Source of the DNA: an uncultured Lachnospiraceae bacterium
GTDB lineage: Bacteria; Bacillota; Clostridia; Lachnospirales; Lachnospiraceae
Direction: 5' to 3'
Length of the DNA stretch: 64,000 nt
Assembly: GCA_947382625.1 (NCBI GenBank)
Contig: CANDAG010000003.1
Coordinates: forward strand, 62,001-126,000
The translations under genes were made by a program, and so were the position numbers. The notes under the pieces were generated by a model that saw only the letters and a program-made list of their open reading frames with translations, had not been told where the DNA came from and made no database searches. Positions 42,554 to 52,066 of this stretch are shown here, in pieces. Within the stretch, counting starts at the first letter, position 1, and each line of letters opens with the position of its first letter.

Positions 42554-42742
42554 TTTATTTCCTCTCACATTATTATTAATAAATATGTGATACAAATCAC
42601 ATATTTATTATAACTGGTCAGTTTTAAAAAATCAACATCTCCCCAAATTCCTCAGAAATTTTTAAGATGCATAAATCTCTTAAATGTAGTATAGTAAAAA
42701 TGGAAATTTTAACAAACTATATTAAAGTAAGGAGTATAAAAA

Positions 42743-43624
42743 ATGGCCTTTTGTATTATTACCGATTCTGCCTCCGATGTGCCGGAAAATGTGATAAAAG
42801 AATACAATTTACATGTGATGCCCACGCCCGTTACAATAGAAGGAACAGACTACTTTGACGGAGAAACCATCTTTCCCGATGAATTTTACCAGATCCAGGC
42901 TTCCGGAAAGAATATCCTGACTTACCACATCAGCCAATATATGTTCTATGAGCATTTTCTTCCTTTTGCCAAACGCGGGGATGAGGTGCTCTATCTTTGC
43001 TTCTCCACCGGGATCGCAGGAACCTACAACGCGGCCAAGCTGGCTTATGAACAGGTTCTTGAAGAACATCCTGACTTTAAAATCACCATCATCGATACCA
43101 AATGTGCATCCTTAGGATATGGACTGATCGTGGAAAAGCTCCTGCGCATGCAAAAAAACGGCGCTCCGGGAGAACTTTTGATCGAAGCCGCACATTTTTT
43201 CTGTCAGCACATGGAGCATGCAGTTACCGTTTCCGAGCTGGACTACCTGTTCAAGGGTGGAAGACTTACCAGAACCTCTTTCCTGGCAGGAACAGTGCTG
43301 GATATCAAGCCCATCATCATTGTGGATGAAAACGGCTCCTTAAAGGCCGTAGAAAAAACAAGAGGCTGGAAAAAGGCACAGAAACGGATCCTTGATATGG
43401 TTGGCGAAAAGGGCAAAAATCTGGAAAACCAGGAAATCGGCGTTGTCTATGGAATGGACAGAGAAGCCTTTAAATACCTTAAAGGCGAGCTCATATCCAG
43501 ATATCACGTCAAGGGCATTCTTGAGGGCAGAGTGGGATGTGCCATCGGCGCTCATACCGGCCCCAGTATCCTTGGAATCGTCTTTTTAAACGAGACAAAT
43601 GACAAGTATGATGCGTACTTATAG
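42743..43624 (+). CDS. degV: DegV family fatty-acid-binding protein
   Basis: 293 residues, EDD fold. IITDSASDVPENVIKEY at the start, PTPVTIEGTDYFDG, FSTGIAGTYNAAKLA (usually SSxLSGTY, lipid carboxylate contact) and the C-terminal RVGCAIGAHTGPSILGIVF. Family members bind a fatty acid and can deliver it to fatty-acid kinase FakA; with several DegV paralogues per genome, the specific role here is unknown. TAAGGAG precedes the ATG. Followed after 26 nt by the smsC gene. Confidence 0.93.
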   Translation: MAFCIITDSASDVPENVIKEYNLHVMPTPVTIEGTDYFDGETIFPDEFYQIQASGKNILTYHISQYMFYEHFLPFAKRGDEVLYLCFSTGIAGTYNAAKLAYEQVLEEHPDFKITIIDTKCASLGYGLIVEKLLRMQKNGAPGELLIEAAHFFCQHMEHAVTVSELDYLFKGGRLTRTSFLAGTVLDIKPIIIVDENGSLKAVEKTRGWKKAQKRILDMVGEKGKNLENQEIGVVYGMDREAFKYLKGELISRYHVKGILEGRVGCAIGAHTGPSILGIVFLNETNDKYDAYL

Positions 43625-43650
43625 TGAATGACAAAATAAGGAGAACCTCT

Positions 43651-44382
43651 ATGCTGGAAGTTAAAAATCTTGTATTCCATCCCCTTGAAAACGGTTTGGA
43701 GATCAGTATCATAGAAAATGTAAGCTTTACCGTGGAGCCGGGAGAAATGCTGGTGATCACAGGACCTAACGGCGGCGGAAAGTCTACTGTGGCAAGGCTT
43801 CTTATGGGAATTGAAAAACCGGACAGCGGAAGTATCTGCTTAGACGGTACCGATATTACGGACTGGAGCATCGCACAAAGGGCAAACGCCGGGATCGGCT
43901 TTGCCTTCCAGCAGCCTCCCAGATTCAAAGGTATGACTGTCAAAAGGCTGCTTTCCATTTCTGCCGGCAATGAGCTGCCCGAAAATAAATGCTGTGACCT
44001 GCTAAGCGGCGTAGGACTCTGTGCCAGAGAATATTTAAACCGCGAGGTAGACAATACTCTTTCAGGCGGAGAAATGAAGCGTATCGAAATTGCAACGGTT
44101 CTGGCGAAACCACACAAGCTATGTGTTTTTGACGAGCCAGAGGCAGGTATTGACCTGTGGAGCTTTTCCATGCTGGTAGATCAGTTTGAAAAGCTTCATG
44201 AAGAAAAAAAGGAAAGTCTCATTTTAATCTCCCATCAGGAAAAGATCATACAGATGGCAGACAGGATCATGGTAATCCGGGACGGCAGAGTGGACGCTTT
44301 AGGACCTAAGGAACAGATCCTTCCCATGCTTCTTCACGGAGAAAAGGACTGTACCTGTATGAATTCACCCTGCAGAGCATAA
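43651..44382 (+). CDS. smsC: SufC-like Fe-S assembly ATPase (SmsC)
   Basis: 243 residues. ABC-type ATPase of the SufC group: Walker A GPNGGGKST, the SufC-like GFAFQQPPRFKGM, signature LSGGEMKRIE, Walker B CVFDEPEAGIDLWSF and H-loop LISHQEK. It lacks membrane partners and is followed after 27 nt by a SufB/SufD-like gene, the arrangement of the minimal SUF-like SMS system of anaerobes. A C-terminal Cys pair (CTCMNSPC) is an extra feature. ATG at 43651 follows AAGGAG. Confidence 0.9.
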   Translation: MLEVKNLVFHPLENGLEISIIENVSFTVEPGEMLVITGPNGGGKSTVARLLMGIEKPDSGSICLDGTDITDWSIAQRANAGIGFAFQQPPRFKGMTVKRLLSISAGNELPENKCCDLLSGVGLCAREYLNREVDNTLSGGEMKRIEIATVLAKPHKLCVFDEPEAGIDLWSFSMLVDQFEKLHEEKKESLILISHQEKIIQMADRIMVIRDGRVDALGPKEQILPMLLHGEKDCTCMNSPCRA

Positions 44383-44409
44383 GGAATTATTAACAGAAAG
44401 GAAAAACCA

Positions 44410-45336
44410 GTGGCTAATTTAGATCAGATCACAGAGTCCCTCCTGACACAGATCGACAGCGAAGGTTTCAAACAGGAAGGGGCATATAATTTAAGATACA
44501 ATGGCTATTCCCTGTGCCATGGGAATACGGAGCATATCACTATCAGGCGAAAAGAGGATAAACAGGGAATCGATGTTTACATCAGCGGCGAGACTAAGGG
44601 AGAGCAGGTTCATATTCCCGTGGTAGTGGCCACATCCGGAATGGTTGATGTAGTTTATAATGATTTTTATATCGGAGAAGGGGCAGAGGTCACCATCGTT
44701 GCAGGCTGCGGCATCCACAACAGCGGATGTAACGACAGCCGCCATGACGGGATCCATTCCTTCCACGTGGGAAAGAACGCCAATGTCCGCTATGAAGAAA
44801 AGCATTACGGAGAAGGGACGGGAACCGGAGCAAGAATTTTAAATCCGGTGACCAAAATTTTTATGGAGGAGAATTCTGTCTTTACCTTAGATACTGCCCA
44901 GATCAAAGGAGTTGACTCTACCAAACGGGAAACCGAGGTGGTGATGGGAAATGATGCAAAGCTTTTTGTGATTGAAAAGCTGATGACTCACGATGACCAG
45001 AACGCCATTTCTGACATGGATATTTATTTAAACGGAACAGGAAGCTCCGCCCAGATCACTTCCCGCTCCGTTGCCAGAGGAAAGTCCCGGCAGGTCTTCC
45101 ACCCAAAGGCCATCGGCAATGCTCTCTGCCATGCCCATATCCAGTGTGATTCCATCATCATGGATCAGGCTGAAGTCTGCTCCATCCCGGAAATCGACGC
45201 CAAACACGTAGACGCCGCCATCATCCACGAGGCGGCCATCGGCCGGATCAACAGCGAGCAGCTGATCAAGCTGAACACCTTCGGACTCGATGACGAGGCT
45301 GCAGAGGCCATTATCATCGAAAATTTTTTAAATTAA
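44410..45336 (+). CDS. smsB: SufB/SufD-like Fe-S assembly scaffold (SmsB)
   Basis: 308 residues, right-handed beta-helix core of the SufBD family. Recognisable: GEGAEVTIVAGCGIHNSGC, the histidine-rich GIHSFHVGKNANVRYEEKH, CHAHIQCDSIIMD and the C-terminal IHEAAIGRINSEQLIKLNTF, which interacts with SufC in SUF. It is shorter than SufB (about 470) because the N-terminal part is missing. With SmsC it should form an oxygen-independent cluster assembly complex; no SufS, SufU or SufE genes are adjacent. Start is GTG with GAAAGGAAAAACCA upstream. Confidence 0.9.
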   Translation: MANLDQITESLLTQIDSEGFKQEGAYNLRYNGYSLCHGNTEHITIRRKEDKQGIDVYISGETKGEQVHIPVVVATSGMVDVVYNDFYIGEGAEVTIVAGCGIHNSGCNDSRHDGIHSFHVGKNANVRYEEKHYGEGTGTGARILNPVTKIFMEENSVFTLDTAQIKGVDSTKRETEVVMGNDAKLFVIEKLMTHDDQNAISDMDIYLNGTGSSAQITSRSVARGKSRQVFHPKAIGNALCHAHIQCDSIIMDQAEVCSIPEIDAKHVDAAIIHEAAIGRINSEQLIKLNTFGLDDEAAEAIIIENFLN

Positions 45337-45354
45337 GATACGGAAAGGATCAAA

Positions 45355-47094
45355 ATGAAAAAACTACTGATTTATTTAAGAGACTACAAAAAAGAAAGTA
45401 TTTTAGGGCCTCTTTTTAAATTATTAGAGGCTTCCTTTGAGCTGATCGTTCCCCTGGTAGTTGCATCCATGATCGATGTGGGTATCCCGAACAACGATAA
45501 GGGATATATCATCAGAATGTGTCTGATCATGGCCGCCCTTGGTCTGATCGGCCTTGTCTGCGCCGTTACCGCCCAATACTTTGCCGCCAGGGCAGCGGTG
45601 GGCTTTGCCACCAAATTAAGACACGGGCTTTTTTCCCATATCCAAAGCCTTTCCTTCTCCCAGATGGATAAGGAAGGAACCTCCACACTGATCACAAGAA
45701 TGACCAGCGACATTAATCAGGTACAATCCGGAGTCAATCTGGTGCTGCGGCTGTTTCTGCGTTCTCCCTTCATTGTGTTCGGTGCCATGATCATGGCCTT
45801 TACCGTAGACGTTAAAGCGGCTCTCATCTTCGTGGTGGTGATCCCCATACTTTCCATCATCGTATTCGGCATCATGCTCATCAGCATCCCCATGTTCAAA
45901 AAGGTACAGGGCGGACTGGATAAGGTGCTGGGCATCACCAGGGAAAATCTTACCGGAGTCAGAGTCATCCGTGCTTTTGGAGAAGAAGAGCACGAAATAC
46001 AGAAATTCGACGAAGAAACCGACCACCTGAAAGCTCTGCAGGTACTTGCCGGAAAAATATCGGCTCTCATGAATCCTCTCACTTATGTGGTGATCAACGG
46101 CGGACTGATCGCACTTATCTATGTGGGAGCCCTCCGTGTGGAAGCCGGTATCCTCTCCCAGGGACAGGTAGTCGCACTGGTCAATTATATGTCCCAGATC
46201 CTGGTAGAGCTTGTGAAACTGGCAAACCTGATCATCACTGTAACCAAAGCCTTTGCCTGCGGCAACAGAATACAGAGTATTTTTGAGATTCCGGCAGGAA
46301 TGGAAGCTCCCGCTTCCCAGGTAGATTCCTCTTTCGAAAAGGAGACTGGCACTGTGGAATTTGACCATGTAAGCCTACGCTATTACGAAGGCGGTGAAGA
46401 AGCCTTAACAGACATTCATTTTAAGGCAAAGAAGGGATCCACCATCGGCGTCATCGGCGGCACCGGTTCCGGAAAGTCCTCTCTTGTAAATCTGATCCCC
46501 CGCTTCTATGATGTGGAAAAGGGATCTGTAAAGGTAGACGGCAGGGATGTAAGGGAATATCCCCTCTCCCAGCTTAGAGACAAGATCGGCGTAGTCATGC
46601 AGAAAGCGGTTTTATTCAAGGGTACCATCCGTCAAAATCTGCTATGGGGTAATGAAAACGCCAGCGAGGAGGAGCTTTGGGAAGCAATAAAGGCCGCCCA
46701 GGCAGAAGAATTTGTCCTTCAAAAGGCTGACAAGCTGGACGAAATGATCGAACAGGAGGGACGCAATCTCTCCGGCGGACAAAAGCAGCGTCTGTCCATT
46801 GCAAGAGCCCTGGTCAAAAAACCGGAAATCCTGATCTTAGACGACAGCTCCTCTGCCCTGGACTATGCAACAGACGCCGCCCTTCGAAAATCCATTAAGG
46901 AATTACCCGGAGAGATCACTGTATTCATCGTCTCTCAGAGAGCATCCTCCATGCTCCACGCCGACATTATCATTGTATTGGATGACGGCAATGTGGCAGG
47001 GATGGGAACTCATGATGAGCTTTTAAAGAATTGTGAAGTATATCAGGAAATTTATTACAGCCAGTTTGAAAGAAAGGAGGGAGCAAATTCATGA
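45355..47094 (+). CDS. Heterodimeric ABC exporter subunit 1 (degenerate-site half)
   Basis: 579 residues: six-TM exporter domain plus NBD with Walker A GGTGSGKSS, signature LSGGQKQR and Walker B ILILDDSSSALD. Asp replaces the catalytic Glu after Walker B, the sign of the non-hydrolysing site in heterodimeric multidrug exporters (LmrCD, BmrCD, TM287/288 type). The stop overlaps the partner start by 4 nt. Starts 18 nt after smsB, so it is possibly read with the Fe-S genes. Confidence 0.94.
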   Translation: MKKLLIYLRDYKKESILGPLFKLLEASFELIVPLVVASMIDVGIPNNDKGYIIRMCLIMAALGLIGLVCAVTAQYFAARAAVGFATKLRHGLFSHIQSLSFSQMDKEGTSTLITRMTSDINQVQSGVNLVLRLFLRSPFIVFGAMIMAFTVDVKAALIFVVVIPILSIIVFGIMLISIPMFKKVQGGLDKVLGITRENLTGVRVIRAFGEEEHEIQKFDEETDHLKALQVLAGKISALMNPLTYVVINGGLIALIYVGALRVEAGILSQGQVVALVNYMSQILVELVKLANLIITVTKAFACGNRIQSIFEIPAGMEAPASQVDSSFEKETGTVEFDHVSLRYYEGGEEALTDIHFKAKKGSTIGVIGGTGSGKSSLVNLIPRFYDVEKGSVKVDGRDVREYPLSQLRDKIGVVMQKAVLFKGTIRQNLLWGNENASEEELWEAIKAAQAEEFVLQKADKLDEMIEQEGRNLSGGQKQRLSIARALVKKPEILILDDSSSALDYATDAALRKSIKELPGEITVFIVSQRASSMLHADIIIVLDDGNVAGMGTHDELLKNCEVYQEIYYSQFERKEGANS

Positions 47095-48872
47095 GCAAGA
47101 TCAAAGCAAGTTCCAGACAAAAGGAAACTCTTCTGAAGGTATTAAGATACATTAAGCCTTACCGCTTTTTGATGGGAGCCACGATTCTCATGGCGGTGAT
47201 CTCTGTAGTGCTCACCCTTTACCTTCCCATTCTGACAGGAAATGCCGTTGACTGGCTGATCTACATCGCCGACCCTTCTGCGTTGAACGTAAGCAGCCCC
47301 TGGCCGGCCCTGTTCTCTATCCTGAAGAAAATGGGAATCGTGATTCTGTTAACGGCCTTAAGTCAGTGGATCATGAACATCTGTAACAATAAGATCGTCT
47401 ATAATGTCATCCAGGATATCCGCAAGCGCGCCTTCCGCAGACTGGAGGAGATGCCTCTTAAATATCTGGACGCCCATTCCCATGGGGATATCGTGAGCCG
47501 TGTGGTTGCGGATGTGGATCAGTTTGCCGACGGCCTTTTGATCGGTTTCACCCAGTTATTTACCGGCGTTATCACGATTCTGGGAACTCTGGGATTTATG
47601 CTTTCCGTCAATATCGGGATCACCGTGGTAGTGGTAGTCATCACTCCCGTATCCCTGTTTGTGGCCAGCTTTATTGCCAGCAAGACCTACAGCATGTTTA
47701 AACTCCAGTCGGAAACCAGAGGGGAACAGACCTCCCTGATCAATGAAATGATTGGCAATCAGAAGGTGGTACAATCCTTTAACAGAGAAGCACAGACTCT
47801 GGAGCAATTTGATGAGATCAACAGCAGACTGGAAAAGTATTCCCTGCGGGCAATCTTCTTTTCTTCTCTCACCAACCCCTGCACCCGGTTTGTAAACAGC
47901 CTTGTTTACACCGGCGTAGGCCTTACCGGAGCCCTGGCCGTATTAAGAGGCGGACTTTCCGTAGGACAGCTGACCTGCTTTCTCTCTTATGCAAACCAGT
48001 ACACCAAACCCTTCAATGAAATTTCCGGGGTTATTACAGAGCTTCAAAATGCGCTTGCCTGTGCCGCCAGGATTTTTGAACTGATCGAGGAAGAGCCTCA
48101 GATACCTGACAGTGCAGATGCAGTAGTCCTTAAGGATGTAGATGGAAAAGTCAATCTCTCGGATGTGTCCTTCTCCTACACCCCGGACAAGAAGCTGATT
48201 GAAAACCTGAACCTGAATGTAAAGCCCGGTCAGAGGATCGCCATCGTAGGACCTACAGGCTGCGGCAAGACCACCATTATCAACCTGCTCATGCGCTTTT
48301 ATGATGTGGATGGAGGAAGTATTGCAGTTGACGGTAATAACATCAAGGATATTACCCGCAAATCTCTGCGTACCTCCTACGGTATGGTTCTGCAGGATAC
48401 CTGGTTAAAACGGGGTACCATCAAAGACAACATCATTGTAGGAAAACCGGATGCTACTGAGGAAGAGATCATTAAGGCAGCAAAGGCATCCCACGCTCAC
48501 AGCTTTATTAAGAGACTTCCTAACGGTTATGATACTGTAATCGGCGAGGACGGCGGAAGCCTCTCAGGTGGTCAAAAGCAGCTTCTGTGTATTACCAGAG
48601 TTATGCTGAGTCTTCCTCCCATGCTGATCTTAGATGAAGCGACCTCCTCCATCGATACCAGAACGGAGATCAGGATCCAAAAGGCCTTTGCCCTTATGAT
48701 GGAAGGACGTACCAGCTTTATTGTGGCCCACAGGCTCTCCACCATTCAGAATGCAGATGTGATCCTGGTGATGAAGGACGGGCATATTATTGAACAGGGA
48801 AATCATGAAGAGCTTATTGCAAAGAACGGATTTTATGCAAACCTTTATAACAGTCAGTTTGCTATTGCATGA
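47091..48872 (+). CDS. Heterodimeric ABC exporter subunit 2 (catalytic half)
   Basis: 593 residues. TM domain, then NBD with Walker A GPTGCGKTT, signature LSGGQKQLLCITR and canonical Walker B LILDEATSSIDTRTE plus H-loop IVAHRLSTIQNAD. Partner of the preceding half-transporter (ATGA overlap). Probably a multidrug or lipid exporter; substrate unknown. Confidence 0.94.
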   Translation: MSKIKASSRQKETLLKVLRYIKPYRFLMGATILMAVISVVLTLYLPILTGNAVDWLIYIADPSALNVSSPWPALFSILKKMGIVILLTALSQWIMNICNNKIVYNVIQDIRKRAFRRLEEMPLKYLDAHSHGDIVSRVVADVDQFADGLLIGFTQLFTGVITILGTLGFMLSVNIGITVVVVVITPVSLFVASFIASKTYSMFKLQSETRGEQTSLINEMIGNQKVVQSFNREAQTLEQFDEINSRLEKYSLRAIFFSSLTNPCTRFVNSLVYTGVGLTGALAVLRGGLSVGQLTCFLSYANQYTKPFNEISGVITELQNALACAARIFELIEEEPQIPDSADAVVLKDVDGKVNLSDVSFSYTPDKKLIENLNLNVKPGQRIAIVGPTGCGKTTIINLLMRFYDVDGGSIAVDGNNIKDITRKSLRTSYGMVLQDTWLKRGTIKDNIIVGKPDATEEEIIKAAKASHAHSFIKRLPNGYDTVIGEDGGSLSGGQKQLLCITRVMLSLPPMLILDEATSSIDTRTEIRIQKAFALMMEGRTSFIVAHRLSTIQNADVILVMKDGHIIEQGNHEELIAKNGFYANLYNSQFAIA

Positions 48873-48920
48873 TTTTGTACAAACCTGGATAAACCTTAAA
48901 TTTATTTATTTTCTTTTAAA

Positions 48921-48950
48921 AAGGCTTTCGGAGATTTTTCCGAAAGCCTT
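48921..48950 (+). terminator. Terminator after the ABC exporter pair
   Basis: AAGGCTTTCGGA pairs perfectly with TCCGAAAGCCTT around GATTTT, followed by AATTTTA. Confidence 0.88.
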
Positions 48951-49002
48951 AATTTTACTATTTTCCTGCTTTACAGCCGCAATATAAAATTTTTGTTCTA
49001 TT

Positions 49003-49920
49003 TTATACGGTTTGTAAGCCAGCCATCTGTTCTACATCTTCCACGCTAAGACCTGTATCTTCGGCAATTTCCTCAACCGTTTGCTTTCCTCTTTTTAACA
49101 ACCTGAGTGCTGTTTCTCTTTGGTTTTGGCCAATGCCTTGATTTAAAATCTTTCTTGCACTTGTTTCAATCAATGCTCCGCTCATCATATCACCTATGCC
49201 TTTCTGCACATTTTTATATTTCTGCGCAATCTCTTTAATCACATCGTCAGACAATTCTATAATCGTCCTCTTGTCAAATGCCCCGATTACTTCCTGCTGT
49301 TCCAGTTCATCCAGTCTTTCCAAGATAACCTGATACTCCGCTTTTAATTCTTCCAACTTCCGTCCATTACTATTATACTCCGGAAAACTGTTCTCATGTG
49401 AAAAAATATAAAACGGAAGCAACATCAGCAGACGTTTTTCGAAAATATCTTTAAGAGAATACTTCTGCATCTTCATAATCGGTATGTCATACTGTACCAT
49501 CCCGCCCGGTGTAACGATAACGTATTTCATCTTATCCGGTGTCTTTTTGTAAGTCCGGAGATACAGAACAGCCGTATTAGGAAACGTCACCGTCAACGTT
49601 TCCTCCGTAACATCACCCTCATCTAGCGCTATCTGCGCATCATACTCAAAAAGCCTTATCGTTATCTTTCCATCTGGCAGGCTACTTTCACATTCGATGT
49701 GGTATTTCTTTGGTGTTTTTCCGAACACCGTAAAATTTGTGTCTGTAATGCGTTCCTTGTCCGCTTCGTCCTGCTGGTCTAGAAAATGCTCATTTTGAAA
49801 AAACCGTACCTCTTCTTCCCCTGTATATGTTTCCCTAAAAACCTCATTAATTACGGGGATAACCAACTTTCGGCAGTCATTTAAGATTGTACGGAATACC
49901 CCATCATATATATTTGCCAT
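49003..49920 (-). CDS. Rpn/PD-(D/E)XK nuclease family putative transposase-like protein
   Basis: 305 residues. Matches the Rpn-like, transposase-derived nuclease group frequent in Lachnospiraceae. The N-terminal DGVFRTILNDCRKLVIPVINEVF is typical; the nuclease motif is likely D in ITDTNFTVFG with ECES in KKYHIECESSLPDGK, a variant of D...ExK/ExQ. The C-terminal helix-rich tail ends in a small HTH-like segment (TVEEIAEDTGLSVEDVEQMAG). No terminal inverted repeats were seen, so not a complete element. Related Rpn proteins promote RecA-independent recombination in E. coli. Confidence 0.82.
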   Translation of the reverse strand: MANIYDGVFRTILNDCRKLVIPVINEVFRETYTGEEEVRFFQNEHFLDQQDEADKERITDTNFTVFGKTPKKYHIECESSLPDGKITIRLFEYDAQIALDEGDVTEETLTVTFPNTAVLYLRTYKKTPDKMKYVIVTPGGMVQYDIPIMKMQKYSLKDIFEKRLLMLLPFYIFSHENSFPEYNSNGRKLEELKAEYQVILERLDELEQQEVIGAFDKRTIIELSDDVIKEIAQKYKNVQKGIGDMMSGALIETSARKILNQGIGQNQRETALRLLKRGKQTVEEIAEDTGLSVEDVEQMAGLQTV

Positions 49921-50130
49921 CCGTGATTCCTTTCTGTATTAGTGATTTCATCATACCATTTTTGATGTATGAATTCAAGCATACCTGGCTGTTTGGCTGG
50001 GAGTATAATTGATATAAACTGCAAAAATCCCACCACTCTGCGCACACCTGATATTCAGGACTATCTATAAGATTCCGGAAGGTGTCGTTTTCCTGTTACA
50101 TTGTTTCCTATCTTCCGACATGATATCAAT

Positions 50131-50185
50131 TATATTTTAATTTATGTAAAATATAATTGACATATATTAAAATATATTGTATATT
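50131..50185 (+). promoter_or_regulatory. Consensus promoter with flanking AT-rich dyads upstream of XRE gene
   Basis: TTGACA (50157-50162), a 17-nt spacer and TATATT (50180-50185) form a near-perfect promoter. Just upstream, TATATTTTA (50131-50139) and TAAAATATA (50147-50155) form a perfect 9-bp dyad, and the spacer itself (ATATATTAAAATATAT) is nearly palindromic. These are plausible operators for the XRE regulator. The rest of the 347-nt gap 49921-50267 holds a small hairpin (CCTGATATTCAGG near 50050) and nothing else I can name. Confidence 0.6.
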
Positions 50186-50267
50186 ATTGATACAGTAAGA
50201 ATAGAGAGAAGAAATCCCCGGGAATGTTATAATCTGAAATATCAATAATCTGCTCTGGAGGTGAATA

Positions 50268-50483
50268 TTGAAAAACAAAAAAATGAAAATCGCAAGAATA
50301 GAAAAGGATCTGTCCCAGGAACAGCTGGCAGATAAGATCGGTGTTACCAGGCAGACCATCAGCATGATAGAGGCAGGGAAGTTTAATCCCTCTCTGCAGC
50401 TTTGCATTTCCATATGCAAAGCCCTTGACAAAACGCTGAATGATCTGTTCTGGGAAACAGAGGAAACTGATCGTCAAGATTGA
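50268..50483 (+). CDS. XRE family (YgzD/YozG-like) transcriptional regulator
   Basis: 71 residues, almost entirely one HTH_3 domain: MKIARIEKDLSQEQLADKIG, TRQTISMIEAGKFNPSL, LCISICKALDKTLNDLFW. The start is TTG at 50268, set by a perfect GGAGGTG 4 nt upstream. First gene of an operon with a small membrane protein and a CPBP protease, with likely autoregulation through the dyads at 50131-50185. Confidence 0.9.
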   Translation: MKNKKMKIARIEKDLSQEQLADKIGVTRQTISMIEAGKFNPSLQLCISICKALDKTLNDLFWETEETDRQD

Positions 50484-50559
50484 GCCAACATCTTTTATAC
50501 AGTAAGGCATTTTGGCTATTTCAACTGTTGCAAAATCAAATACAGAAAGGACATGGATA

Positions 50560-51075
50560 TTGACAATGAAACTAAAACGCAAATGGTTTGAAAAGAAAGT
50601 CGATGAACGGCAGGAAATGGATCTGCTGAAGGTGGAGCATTTTGGATTCTGGCTGATGTATTATATGCTGCTGGCCGCAATCCTTATCCAGACCATTATT
50701 TTGAACAAAGATTTTGAGGTGGCGGCAGGTGAGTGGATCATATTCATGTCTATCACCATTATCTCTCTGATCGGATGGATCAGAAAAGGCGTATGGGGCT
50801 ATCACACAAGGAAAGTTCCCGGAATCCGCTCCTGCCTGCTGTACAGCATACTTACTTCAATAGGTGTGGGAACTGTTTTCGGCCTGCTTTTTGCTTTCAA
50901 ATGGAATAATACCAGCCCCAAAGGCATCGCAGTATATATTATTATGACGGTAGCTTCTCTGTTTGTAATTTCATGTCCGGCATTTTTACTTGCCGGAGCT
51001 CTTACAAAGCAAAGGGAAAAAAGACTGGCCGGACAGGATTTCGAAGAAGATGACGATGATGAGGAGGAAATTTAA
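50560..51075 (+). CDS. DUF6773-like small membrane protein
   Basis: About 171 residues: a basic start (KLKRKWFEKKVDERQEMDLLKVEHFGF), four TM segments (about 28-50, 56-76, 95-118, 130-155) and an extremely acidic tail (EEDDDDEEEI). The pairing with an XRE regulator is typical of this group, which from memory is DUF6773; function unknown. TTG at 50560 lies 8 nt after AAAGGA and is preferred by spacing; ATG at 50566 is the alternative. Ends 1 nt before the CPBP start. Confidence 0.75.
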   Translation: MTMKLKRKWFEKKVDERQEMDLLKVEHFGFWLMYYMLLAAILIQTIILNKDFEVAAGEWIIFMSITIISLIGWIRKGVWGYHTRKVPGIRSCLLYSILTSIGVGTVFGLLFAFKWNNTSPKGIAVYIIMTVASLFVISCPAFLLAGALTKQREKRLAGQDFEEDDDDEEEI

Positions 51076-51076
51076 G

Positions 51077-52066
51077 ATGAAATGGTCTCAAACCGAAAGT
51101 AAACAACTAAAAATCTTTGTACTTACAGCCTTTGGGCTTCCCATACTCATGGGGATCCTGATGGGATTCAGCTATTATCAGGGCAACGATGTGTCCGCTT
51201 TTGCCAATGCACACATGTTTTACCCGGCGGCCGGCGTGATACTGGCTCTGCTCCTTACCAGAGAAAGGGAACAAAAGCTTCCTCTTAAATTTTACTTTGG
51301 CTTTTTGGCAGCGACCATTGTCATGATAGGAATGTGCATTGCCAGCCTCTTTGTTCCCTCCCTTCCCTGGGCCATGCTTTGCTCCTATCCCATTATAATC
51401 TTCAGTATCCTGTGCTTTATCTTGCTGCTGTGTGAAAAGAAGGAGTTACGCGCTTCCTATGGACTGAAATTTACCGGAAAGAAAAAAGCCAGATCATGGA
51501 TGTATGTCCTTTTGTTCTTCTTCCTTTATCTCTTAAGGTTATTCATTGGCTGTGCGCTGGAAGGACAGATGAATGAGTTAACGGAGGTATTTACCGATCC
51601 CGCAACTTATTTTACAATGTTCATTTTGATCATTAACTTCTTTTTCTCCTATACCGCATTCTTCGGAGAGGAATATGGATGGCGCTTTTTCTTTCAGCCC
51701 CTTCTGCAGAAACGGTTCGGCCTCAAAGCCGGGGTAATCCTGTTGGGCGTATTCTGGGGTCTGTGGCATCTTCCTCTTAATATTTTCTTTTACAGCCCTG
51801 ATACCTGGATCATCAGTGTTATCGTACAGATCATTACCTGTATCAGCTTTGCCATCTTCTTCGGCTATGGCTATGCTAAAACAGAGAATATATGGGTTCC
51901 TGTGATGATGCATTACATCAACAACAATATGATCGCAGTGGTAAGCGGCGCCGACGCCATCAGCGGCCAGGTGCTCCGGTGGGTTGACATTCCATTATGT
52001 GCTTTTTATAACCTGGTATTTATTGTATTCCTCTTTTCCAGGGTATACAAAAAGGAAACACAATGA
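51077..52066 (+). CDS. CPBP family intramembrane metalloprotease
   Basis: 329 residues, about eight TM segments. CPBP motifs: EEYGWRFFFQPLLQKR (EExxxR), FWGLWHLPLNIFF (FxxxH) and HYINNN (HxxxN/B). Third gene of the XRE-membrane-CPBP operon; such proteases can act in bacteriocin self-immunity or in processing of a membrane protein, but no bacteriocin gene is seen. ATG at 51077 follows GAGGAGG within the previous gene. The stop codon is followed at once by hairpin repeat E. Confidence 0.9.
   Translation: MKWSQTESKQLKIFVLTAFGLPILMGILMGFSYYQGNDVSAFANAHMFYPAAGVILALLLTREREQKLPLKFYFGFLAATIVMIGMCIASLFVPSLPWAMLCSYPIIIFSILCFILLLCEKKELRASYGLKFTGKKKARSWMYVLLFFFLYLLRLFIGCALEGQMNELTEVFTDPATYFTMFILIINFFFSYTAFFGEEYGWRFFFQPLLQKRFGLKAGVILLGVFWGLWHLPLNIFFYSPDTWIISVIVQIITCISFAIFFGYGYAKTENIWVPVMMHYINNNMIAVVSGADAISGQVLRWVDIPLCAFYNLVFIVFLFSRVYKKETQ

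Noticed and set aside
45616-46368. 250-codon open frame antisense to the ABC exporter gene
   Set aside because: The translation is His/Asp/Gly-rich low-complexity sequence, typical of an antisense shadow of a membrane domain.
49003-49920. Complete insertion sequence around the Rpn-like gene
   Set aside because: No terminal inverted repeats or target-site duplications were found at 48951-49002 or 49921-50000.
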